Of a stretch of DNA of 21,218 nt, positions 15,273-21,218 are shown in pieces. The notes under the pieces are model-generated. The model saw nothing but the letters and a program-made list of their open reading frames with translations. It was not told the DNA's origin and searched no databases. Positions within the stretch are counted from its first letter, which is position 1; the number at the start of each line of letters is the position of its first letter. Both the position numbers and the translations under genes were made by a program. Source of the DNA: CAZJRB01 sp964547995 (GTDB lineage: Bacteria; Planctomycetota; Planctomycetia; Pirellulales; Thermoguttaceae); contig CAZJRB010000122.1 in NCBI GenBank assembly GCA_964547995.1, positions 1-21,218 on the forward strand, given 5' to 3'.

Positions 15273-16037
15273 ATGACCAACCGCTATTTTGCCGACAAAC
15301 CGCTGCCCGAGACGCCCGAGCCGGACCAGACGACCGTGCTCGCCGGGCCGGAAGCCCATCACGTGATCCACGTGATGCGTGCCGCTCCAGGCGACCGCGC
15401 CGTGCTGTTCGACGGGAGCGGGGCGGAGTTTCCGGCCGAGGTCGTGCGCGTCGGCCGGGCGGACGTCGAACTGAAGATTACCGCTCGCGAGGAGATCGAC
15501 CGGGAATTGCCGATCGACATTACCCTGGGCGTGGCGATGCCCAAGGGCGATCGCCGGCGGTGGCTCGTCGAAAAGGCGACCGAATTGGGCCTCCGGCGCA
15601 TCGTGCCGTTGCGGACGAAGCGATCCGTCGCCCAGCCGGGCAAACAAGCGATCGGGCGGTTACGTCGCACGGTCATCGAAGCGTCGAAGCAGTGTGGCCG
15701 CAATCGGCTCATGGAGATCGCCGGGCTGCAAGATTGGGCCGAGTTCGTTGCCGGCGCCAACGACGCGGCGTGCCGGCTGCTTGCCCATCCTTGCGGCGAC
15801 GCCGGGACTATCATGGCTGCTCTGGCCGGTTCCCTGCAGCAAATCGTACTGGCCGTCGGCCCCGAGGGCGGACTGACCGACGACGAGGTTTCGCTCGCAA
15901 CCGGCGCCGGCTGGCAACCGGTCGATCTCGGGGAACGAACGCTACGGGTCGAGACGGCGGCGATTTGCCTCGCCGTCGTTGCTGCGACTCTTGTAGGGTG
16001 GGACAAGGAGCGAAGCGACGCCGGCCCACCAATGTGA
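15273..16037 (+). CDS. rsmE: 16S rRNA (uracil(1498)-N(3))-methyltransferase RsmE
   Basis: The product has 254 residues. An N-terminal PUA-like domain (1-75, with HVIHVMRAAPGDRAVLFDG) precedes a SPOUT methyltransferase domain with AMPKGDRRRWLVEKATELG, RTKRSVAQ, AVGPEGGLTDDEV and LGERTLRVETAA, the knot that binds S-adenosylmethionine. It methylates N3 of U1498 in 16S rRNA. I chose the ATG at 15273 (MTNRYFADKPLPE), the usual RsmE start; an in-frame ATG at 15186 would add 29 atypical residues across the TATAAT promoter. The last 15 residues (LVGWDKERSDAGPPM) are read from the left arm of the inverted repeat that begins at 15991 and are probably not native. Confidence 0.92.
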   Translation: MTNRYFADKPLPETPEPDQTTVLAGPEAHHVIHVMRAAPGDRAVLFDGSGAEFPAEVVRVGRADVELKITAREEIDRELPIDITLGVAMPKGDRRRWLVEKATELGLRRIVPLRTKRSVAQPGKQAIGRLRRTVIEASKQCGRNRLMEIAGLQDWAEFVAGANDAACRLLAHPCGDAGTIMAALAGSLQQIVLAVGPEGGLTDDEVSLATGAGWQPVDLGERTLRVETAAICLAVVAATLVGWDKERSDAGPPM

Positions 16038-16098
16038 GAAAAACGCGGTAAATCTGGTGGGCCGGCGCGGCCTAACGGCCGCTGGTCCCACCCTACAA
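15991..16098. repeat. TTGTAGGGTGGGAC inverted-repeat element covering the 3' end of rsmE
   Basis: The outer ends TTGTAGGGTGGGAC (15991-16004) and GTCCCACCCTACAA (16085-16098) are exact reverse complements. The inner ends GCCGGCCCACCA (16020-16031) and TGGTGGGCCGGC (16055-16066) also match. Between outer and inner ends the two arms differ. The element encodes the last residues and the TGA of rsmE. Confidence 0.85.
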
Positions 16099-16126
16099 TT
16101 TTGTAGGCTATTTACCGGCCGGCCCT

Positions 16127-16170
16127 TGGGCAAGAAGCCCATCCAGCCCGCATATCCCGATTATCCCGAT
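16127..16170. promoter_or_regulatory. small hairpin and tandem TATCCCGAT pair upstream of the ketoacyl synthase
   Basis: TGGGC-AAGAA-GCCCA (16127-16141) is a short hairpin. TATCCCGAT occurs twice in tandem (16153-16161 and 16162-16170). The pair could be an operator for the downstream gene, but there is no direct support. Confidence 0.25.
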
Positions 16171-16240
16171 TCCAGCCGGTCTATACGGCCCGAATCTTCG
16201 GAAAACTTTCCTTGTTTGTAGCGGTCCGCGACATAGCCTT

Positions 16241-16288
16241 GCGTGATGAGGACTATGCGTGACGAGGACTATGCACGACAAGGACCAA
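16241..16288 (+). repeat. three imperfect 16-bp tandem units carrying GAGGACTATG
   Basis: GCGTGATGAGGACTAT, GCGTGACGAGGACTAT and GCACGACAAGGACCAA follow each other directly, and the ketoacyl synthase start comes next. With the following G, the first two units contain GAGGACTATG, which resembles a ribosome binding site with a start. The third contains the AAGGA that I take as the real one. Confidence 0.75.
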
Positions 16289-16291
16289 GCG

Positions 16292-17590
16292 ATGAAGAGA
16301 CGGGTGGTGGTTACCGGCGCGGGGTGTGTCACACCGCTGGGTGCGGAGGTGACAGAGGTCTGGGATCGCCTCGTGGAAGGCCGGTCCGGCATTGGGCCGA
16401 TCACGCTTTTCGACGCCGGTAGTTTCCCCGTCAGAATTGCGGCCGAGGTCCGCGATTGGGACCTCTCCGACGTGGGCGAAGACCCCGCGGCCTGGCAGAA
16501 CCATCCCCGTCAAACGGCCTTTGCGATCGGGGCGGCCGAGAAAGCCTTTCGCAGCGCGGGGCTTGCGGAGTCGAACATCGACCCGCCGCGCCTCGGCGTC
16601 TATCTCGGCTGCGGCGAGACGTTTCAGGACTTCATGCAGTTTGCCCGGTGGGTGTCGGCCGCCGACGGAAACGGCGGTTTCAAGCCGCGAAAATTCATCG
16701 AGGAGGCGTTCCGCACACTGCGCGACGACAGAGCATTCGAGTACGAGCCCGACATGCCGGCCTACCTGATGGCGGGAAAGTTCAACGCCCAGGGACCCAA
16801 CGCCAACTGCACGGCCGCCTGTGTCTCCAGCAGCCAGGCCATCGGAGAGGCGGCCGAGGCCATCCGCCGCGGTGAAGCCGACGCCATGCTCGCCGGCGGC
16901 GCCCATAGCATGATCCATCCGCTTGGAGTCACCGGCTTCCTCAATCTCTCCGTCTTGAGCCTCTCGAACGAGGAGGGGCCGAAGGCAATGCGGCCCTTCG
17001 ACCGCGGCCGAAACGGTTTCGTGATCGGCGAAGGGGGGGGCATCGTTGTGCTCGAGGAACTGGAACACGCCCGGCGGCGAGGGGCTGATATCTGGGGGGA
17101 ACTGACCGGCTTCGGCTCGGCGCAAGACGCTTTCCGGTTGACCGATGCCGACCCGGAAGCACGCGGCGTGTCGAGCTGCGTACGGCAGGCACTCGACAAC
17201 GCGCGGCTCAACCCGGACGATATCGACTACGTCAACGCCCACGGGACCAGTACGAAGATCAACGACAAGATCGAAACCCTGGCCATCAAGCGGGTGTTCG
17301 GCCGGCGGGCGTATCGCCTGCCCGTCTCCAGCACCAAGAGCATGACGGGACACTTCACGACCGCGTGCGGGGCGATCGAAACAATCATCTCGCTGATGGC
17401 GATCCGGACCGGCGTCGTCCCGCCCACGATCAACTACGAAACCCCCGATCCGGACTGCGACTTGGACTACGTTCCGAACCAGGCGAGGGAAGTGCCCTGC
17501 AAGCACGTCCTGAGCAATAACCTAGGCTTCGGGGGCCAGAACGTCGCCCTGGTCGTCTCGCGATTCAAGAACGGGTCCATGCCCGTTTAA
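16292..17590 (+). CDS. beta-ketoacyl-ACP synthase, FabF-like
   Basis: The product has 432 residues, normal for KAS II. The catalytic triad is present: Cys177 (NCTAACVSSSQ), His317 (NAHGTSTKINDK) and His354 (KSMTGHFTTACGA), with Lys349. It condenses acyl-ACP with malonyl-ACP in fatty acid or related chain synthesis. The sequence around the cysteine (CTAACVSSSQAIGEA) and KIND in place of the usual PxxD differ from housekeeping FabF, so it may serve a specialised pathway; planctomycetes have several paralogues. No acyl carrier protein or ketoreductase is adjacent. I chose the ATG at 16292 because AAGGA (16280-16284) lies 7 bases upstream; in-frame GTG 16259 and ATG 16271 lie in the tandem repeat. 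Confidence 0.87.
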   Translation: MKRRVVVTGAGCVTPLGAEVTEVWDRLVEGRSGIGPITLFDAGSFPVRIAAEVRDWDLSDVGEDPAAWQNHPRQTAFAIGAAEKAFRSAGLAESNIDPPRLGVYLGCGETFQDFMQFARWVSAADGNGGFKPRKFIEEAFRTLRDDRAFEYEPDMPAYLMAGKFNAQGPNANCTAACVSSSQAIGEAAEAIRRGEADAMLAGGAHSMIHPLGVTGFLNLSVLSLSNEEGPKAMRPFDRGRNGFVIGEGGGIVVLEELEHARRRGADIWGELTGFGSAQDAFRLTDADPEARGVSSCVRQALDNARLNPDDIDYVNAHGTSTKINDKIETLAIKRVFGRRAYRLPVSSTKSMTGHFTTACGAIETIISLMAIRTGVVPPTINYETPDPDCDLDYVPNQAREVPCKHVLSNNLGFGGQNVALVVSRFKNGSMPV

Positions 17591-17591
17591 C

Positions 17592-17610
17592 CGCCGCCGG
17601 CACGGCGGCG
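17592..17610 (+). terminator. GC hairpin after the ketoacyl synthase
   Basis: CGCCGCCG (17592-17599), loop GCA, CGGCGGCG (17603-17610): an 8-bp perfect stem directly after the TAA stop. No T run follows, so intrinsic termination is possible but not certain. Confidence 0.45.
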
Positions 17611-17644
17611 CGGAAACTCGGGCTGCCGCCGCCGGGCCTCTCGC

Positions 17645-17663
17645 TCCCATGCTCTGCATGGGA
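17645..17663. repeat. TCCCATGC-TCT-GCATGGGA hairpin
   Basis: The 8-bp arms are exact reverse complements with a TCT loop. It lies in the gap that precedes the compositionally different region at 17857. The rest of 17664-17856 holds no gene that I can see. Confidence 0.6.
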
Positions 17664-17856
17664 ACGCATTGCTGCGCCGCTCCGCGCCGCTCGGTGAGGC
17701 CGTCGAGAGATTGGATGTTACAGCGACGGCCTCGCAACGCCATCGTACCGCAGACGGCTGACGTGTTACGAAATTAGGTTCATCCGAAATCCGCCGGGCA
17801 ATCCTCGTCCTTGTTGAAGTCGGCCGGGATCCGTTCCACGCCGAGGAGGCGAGCCA

Positions 17857-18630
17857 ATGACGCCTCCCACCGAGCCGCAATCCCCGGAGGAAGAGACCCT
17901 TGAGGCCATTCTGGGGCTTGTCGAAGCAGGTCGGGTGAGGCTCTACTGCAAGCCCGCCGGGGGCCCGTACCTTCAGTTCTCTGAAGACCCCCCGGAACGC
18001 TTTTGGCCCTTGTCGAGCGACCGCATCCGGGCGTGGATCGCGTACCTGTGTTTCCAGAGTAGTGGTCAGGTCCTGACGGCGCGGGCGGTCAACAGAATCA
18101 TCAGGATCCTCGAGGGGGAGGCTTGGGAGAGCGGGCGACGGGACGGTATCGACCTCCATCTGATTGAGTTTGTGGAGAACGAACCGGTCGTTGAGGCTGT
18201 TCTTCAGTTCATGGATCAGAAGGGAACCGAATATCAACAATTCGCAGAAAAACTCTACGAGCAAGTCACGAAAGTTGCCCGCAACTGCAAACTCACAGTA
18301 GGCGGAGACAGGAAGTGGCCAGGTGCGAGCTGGGTCTTCTCAGGTCGCTTGCGGAAATCGGCGTGGGTGCTTGAGGCACTTGGTATTACGGTCATGTTCG
18401 ACAGGACCAATGAAGGGTGCCGCATAACACTCCGTAAGGTAACGTCAGGGATTCCGGGTGACGCTTCAACCGTCACAGCGTCACTTGGAGCGTCACGCGA
18501 GAACCTAAGCCAGTCAAATGACTTAGGTGACGAAAACGCTTGTGACGGCAAATCTACGGTTTACGCTCAACTGGATCGACTCCGCCAGGACGAGCAACTA
18601 CATTACCCAAAGAAAGGAAGGGGGAACTAA
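17857..18630 (+). CDS. replication-associated protein resembling a mobile-element helicase without its helicase core
   Basis: The product has 257 residues. Residues 27-100 (YCKPAGGPYLQFSE, FWPLSSDRIRAWIA, AVNRIIRILEGEAW) resemble the region before the ATPase core of replicative primase-helicases of mobile elements. Residues 107-194 (PVVEAVLQFMDQKGTEYQQ, KWPGASWVFSGRLRK, ALGITVMFDRTNEGCRITL) resemble the region after it, a winged-helix-like tail. No Walker motifs lie between: the two parts join at about residue 103. The match is from memory of the family pattern. The tail (195-257) is Ser/Thr/Asp-rich and carries a hexamer cluster in its DNA. GAGGAGG (17843-17849) lies 7 bases before the ATG. 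It is followed after 2 bases by a clamp-loader-like gene, so a role in initiating DNA replication is likely. Confidence 0.65.
   Translation: MTPPTEPQSPEEETLEAILGLVEAGRVRLYCKPAGGPYLQFSEDPPERFWPLSSDRIRAWIAYLCFQSSGQVLTARAVNRIIRILEGEAWESGRRDGIDLHLIEFVENEPVVEAVLQFMDQKGTEYQQFAEKLYEQVTKVARNCKLTVGGDRKWPGASWVFSGRLRKSAWVLEALGITVMFDRTNEGCRITLRKVTSGIPGDASTVTASLGASRENLSQSNDLGDENACDGKSTVYAQLDRLRQDEQLHYPKKGRGN
18458..18547. repeat. iteron-like cluster of CGTCAC/GTGACG around a palindrome
   Basis: Six copies lie within 90 bases: GTGACG at 18458, CGTCAC at 18471, 18479 and 18491, and GTGACG at 18527 and 18542. The palindrome CCTAAG (18504-18509)/CTTAGG (18522-18527) lies between the leftward trio and the rightward pair. 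A further CGTCA is at 18443. Such a density of one hexamer is not expected by chance. It may be a replication origin or an operator. Confidence 0.6.
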
Positions 18631-18632
18631 CG

Positions 18633-19365
18633 ATGATCCAACAGGCCTCTGTTGATGTTGACCGCTGGATCCCAAAACGCTGGGACGAGGTCGCCGGAAA
18701 CCAGGAACTTGTCGAACACTACCAGGATATTCTTCGAGACTTCGTCGAGGAAGGCGAAGGTGGAATGAATACCATGGTGCTCGGCAAATCCCGAACTGGT
18801 AAGACGTCGACCACGAAGCTCTTTGTCAAGTGCTTGCTGTGCCAGCAACTTGACTCTGATACTCTCAACCCGTGTGGCGGAGTATGTGATTATTGTAAGG
18901 CAAATCCGCGACTCTGGGGTCTGTCGGGACTTGAGGTCTTCTCGCTTCTCGGCTCTGAGCGACCTGCATGAGTACTGGGGTATACGTGTTATCTATCTTG
19001 ACGAGGTTCACCGATTGCACCGACGGATCATGGACGAGAAGTTGCTGAAGCCAGTTGAAGAGTTGGGCTTCATGTGGCTTGCAAGTTCCGCGACCACGGA
19101 GGGTCTCGAGAAGATGTTCCTGAATCGATTCATCAAGATCTCAACGAGCTTACCCGAAAGGGACGAGTTGGCAATCTGGCTCGCCCAACGTTGCAGGGAG
19201 TGGGGGATTTCCTGGGACTCACACGAGACGTTGCTTCGCTTGGCCGAGCGTTCTGATCGGGTTCCCGGCATGGCCCTTCAGGTCCTCGCTCGGGCAACCA
19301 AGAAACGCGACAGGATACTCACCCAAAGGCTTGTTGAGAGCCATATCTTTGACGTTGACGATTAG
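18633..19365 (+). pseudogene. DnaX-like clamp-loader AAA+ ATPase, frameshifted
   Basis: The first frame (18633-18971) begins RWIPKRWDEVAGNQELVEHY, then the Walker A GKSRTGKT (51-58) and a DnaX-type zinc cluster (C70, C81, C85, C88). It reads into a TGA at 18969-18971. The remainder is in the +1 frame from about 18940 to 19365: Walker B VIYLDEVHRLH, a sensor 1-like WLASSATTEGL, the NRF block in place of the clamp-loader SRC, and a lid domain up to FDVDD. The switch falls within 18940-18971. Compared with DnaX about 10 residues before Walker B are also missing, which suggests a small deletion. Domain III is absent, so the intact protein would have been short (about 240 residues) like plasmid or phage clamp loaders. 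AAGGAAGGGGG precedes the ATG. A sequencing error or a translational frameshift are alternatives. Confidence 0.7.
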
Positions 19366-19674
19366 CGAGCCAGCTTCGTTAGACAAGTCGCACGTGCCCG
19401 CCGCGGGACGGTTCAACTGGGCGGCCGCGATTAGGCATTTATATGGAGCGCGCCGATCGCGGATGGCCTCGACCGGCCTTCCTGAAGCGGGCCGCCAGTG
19501 TCCGCCAGCGAAGAACAGTCGTTGCCAAGGACCACTCGGCACTGTTCCGAAGGCGACTGGCATCACAACCAGGAAGTTGCTCGCGTTCGCCGGACCGATA
19601 GATAGTCGATCCGACCAGGTAGTGAACATTGTTGACAATCGTTACATGTGTTCCACTACCCGGGAGGATCAAAT
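19366..19674. other. 309-base stretch without a recognisable gene
   Basis: It lies between the broken clamp-loader gene and the primase. Frames on both strands are open in places but give no recognisable protein. It contains a candidate promoter near its right end. A degraded gene is possible. Confidence 0.45.
19632..19660 (+). promoter_or_regulatory. TTGACA box upstream of the primase
   Basis: A perfect TTGACA lies at 19632-19637. The -10 in the expected position (CACTAC, 19654-19659) is poor. If used, transcription would begin almost at the Shine-Dalgarno GGGAGGA (19662-19668). Confidence 0.25.
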
Positions 19675-21195
19675 ATGGACACTGAAAAGCTTCGAGAGAA
19701 CGTATCCACTGCAGGAAAGGTCCACGGCATCAGGCTCTACCGCCGAGACGGGAAGCCACGGCGGAACTTCAGCGAGTCCGAGAGGCTCACCCTTCTCGGC
19801 AATCACGAGTGGGAACTCGATGAGTTCTTGCGTCTGTTCGCCCCAAGGCAATACCCATACATCCGGCAGCGGGAGGTTCCCGGGGAAGGAAGGCAGTGGC
19901 AGACTGTGCATCATCGTCTGACACGTGACAACGTCGCCAAGCACCTTTTGGCAGATTTTCTTCCTGGGGTGAGTCCAACCTGGGTTGGCACGCAGGCATG
20001 GGAGAACACCGCCTTTGTGGCGATTGACGTCGATTACCGAGGGGACGAAGAAGACTTCAGGGAAAGATGCCAGCCGGTGGAAAACGCCTTGTTGACGCTT
20101 GGAATCCCAAAGACATCGCTGTTGCTACAGAAGACGCCCTCGGGTGGATGTCATTACTATTTCTTTCCTTACGAGCCAATCCCCACCGCAGAGATCGAGC
20201 CGGTTCTTGAGAAGGTGGGCCTCAAACACATCAACGGGCAGCATGAGATATTCCCCTCCGAGACCCTAAGGTTCCGTCTCCCATTCGGACACATCCCAGG
20301 AGAAGAGCATGACCCCGACGCCTGGTGGAAGTTCATGCATCGGTATGAGTCCAACGAGTTTCCACGAGTGAACTGGAAGCGATGTTGCAGGCGCGCCGAG
20401 AGTTTTGCTCGGCGGCAACAGGAGATGACGGAATGTGCCACCCCATCGTCGCCAGGGAGAGGATGCGTTAGCAGAACCGTTGAGCGACAAAGAACGGCAG
20501 GAACCAGAAACGGTTCGCTTTCCCGGTTGGGGAAGTTCGTTGACTCCGGGGAAATTGCGGAACTCCTGAAGAAGGGCATTCCGTGCGAAGGGACTCGGGT
20601 CGAGATCACTAAGAAGCTCGCGTGGCACCTGGTCTTCGTTCGAAGAATGACGGCAGATGAAGCCAGCGCGTGGCTAACGGACTGGGTGTATCGTACGGGA
20701 AGCGCCACATCAGCGACTGTTCGGGCTGATCTTGCCCGGGGAACCCGCAAAGCCAAACGGCAAACCCGTGACATTGTGAATTGGTGTGTTGCCAGACGCA
20801 ACGAAGGCAAGTACCGGGGAACGGGTATCTTTTCTCGCTCGGAGGTTGACTTCTTTGTCGATCTCGTAATGAACTCGCCCGTTGGGGAACGAGCGGCAAG
20901 AATCTACTTCGCGATGAGCTTTCTCAACTTCGCAAAGAAGAACGGATGCAAAGGGCGGGATGGATGGACATGCTGCCCTTCCGTGCGAGGGGTCATTCGA
21001 AAATGGAACGGATGCAGTGGAATGCGATACAAACCCTATATGGATTGGGCACTCGAAGTCGGTTTGATAGAAATGGTGCGAGAGAAGTGGCAACCCAAGG
21101 GCAGGAAGGGGCGGGCTCGAACATACTTGGTGTGCATACCTTCGCAGACAACCGAGAAAAGCACACTAGGTCGTGTTGACATTCATATAGCGTGA
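19675..21195 (+). CDS. archaeo-eukaryotic-type primase (prim-pol) with C-terminal winged-helix region
   Basis: The product has 506 residues. The AEP catalytic core is visible: motif I AFVAIDVDYRG (metal ligands Asp118 and Asp120), motif II TPSGGCHYYFF (Ser156, His160), motif III QHEIFPSETLRFRLPFG (Glu191, Arg199, Arg201). A PriCT-like segment follows (about 300-375, EGTRVEITKKLAWHLVFVRRMTADEASAWLTDWV) and then a winged-helix-like end (about 430-490, ending GRARTYLV). The family synthesises primers or extends DNA in plasmids, phages and integrative elements. GGGAGGA (19662-19668) lies 6 bases before the ATG, which fixes the start; an in-frame ATG at 19648 is less likely. No helicase domain is fused and none is adjacent, unlike many prim-pol proteins. 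The gene is complete. Confidence 0.82.
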   Translation: MDTEKLRENVSTAGKVHGIRLYRRDGKPRRNFSESERLTLLGNHEWELDEFLRLFAPRQYPYIRQREVPGEGRQWQTVHHRLTRDNVAKHLLADFLPGVSPTWVGTQAWENTAFVAIDVDYRGDEEDFRERCQPVENALLTLGIPKTSLLLQKTPSGGCHYYFFPYEPIPTAEIEPVLEKVGLKHINGQHEIFPSETLRFRLPFGHIPGEEHDPDAWWKFMHRYESNEFPRVNWKRCCRRAESFARRQQEMTECATPSSPGRGCVSRTVERQRTAGTRNGSLSRLGKFVDSGEIAELLKKGIPCEGTRVEITKKLAWHLVFVRRMTADEASAWLTDWVYRTGSATSATVRADLARGTRKAKRQTRDIVNWCVARRNEGKYRGTGIFSRSEVDFFVDLVMNSPVGERAARIYFAMSFLNFAKKNGCKGRDGWTCCPSVRGVIRKWNGCSGMRYKPYMDWALEVGLIEMVREKWQPKGRKGRARTYLVCIPSQTTEKSTLGRVDIHIA

Positions 21196-21218
21196 AATTG
21201 GTGTATTTGGTATCATTT

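Noticed and set aside
18930..18975. Programmed ribosomal frameshift as in DnaX of some bacteria
   Set aside because: No A-rich slippery heptamer is present, the shift is +1 and residues seem to be missing; an indel or error is simpler.
19400..19445. tRNA-like GGTTCAA T-loop motif in the 19366-19674 gap
   Set aside because: Flanking bases do not pair into a T-stem and no acceptor stem is found.
19219..19638. Minus-strand frame of 139 codons in the gap before the primase
   Set aside because: It overlaps the lid region of the clamp-loader gene and has no recognisable motif, though a remnant gene is not excluded.

Overview
The window looks like a planctomycete chromosome of the Pirellulales type. 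The evidence is high GC, a secreted PEP-CTERM protein, planctomycete-style exported glycoside hydrolases, a DUF1611/dipeptide-epimerase pair and a dense population of short palindromic intergenic repeats. This is inferred from gene content; there is no rRNA or other marker to prove it.

Positions 1-6673 (all + strand): a PEP-CTERM sorted surface protein (343-1110), an SGNH hydrolase (1163-2158), a tight three-gene cluster of membrane or exported proteins of unknown role (2257-5751: linalool-dehydratase-like helical protein, 115-residue two-helix membrane protein, 623-residue type I membrane protein with a glycosidase-like body), and a monoacylglycerol-lipase-like hydrolase (5819-6673). Positions 6705-9564 (- strand): a probable transcription unit GNAT acetyltransferase > DUF1611 (DgcN-like) > dipeptide epimerase/N-acyl amino acid racemase (DgcA-like), which suggests recycling of peptidoglycan peptides or D-glutamate. 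Positions 9790-13991: a secreted GH2 enzyme (+) facing a secreted GH5-like/ConA-like enzyme (-). Positions 14173-17590 (+): a cytoplasmic leucine-rich-repeat protein, a possible 13-residue hydrophobic microprotein with a perfect Shine-Dalgarno, RsmE (16S rRNA m3U1498 methyltransferase) and a FabF-like ketoacyl synthase.

Positions 17857-21195 (+) differ in character: visibly lower GC, strong Shine-Dalgarno sequences and replication-type proteins. The order is (1) a 257-residue protein that resembles the flanking parts of mobile-element replicative helicases with the helicase core missing, carrying a cluster of six CGTCAC/GTGACG hexamers and a palindrome in its 3' end; (2) a DnaX-like clamp-loader ATPase broken by a frameshift; (3) an archaeo-eukaryotic-type primase (prim-pol). 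This is the best candidate for an unusual system: the left part of an integrated element, or a primase/clamp-loader module with an embedded origin- or operator-like site. It may continue beyond the right edge.

A second theme is repeats at gene ends. At least four genes (SGNH hydrolase, epimerase, DUF1611, rsmE) have stop codons inside or abutting dispersed repeats, and in rsmE and the SGNH hydrolase the repeat appears to encode the C-terminal tail.
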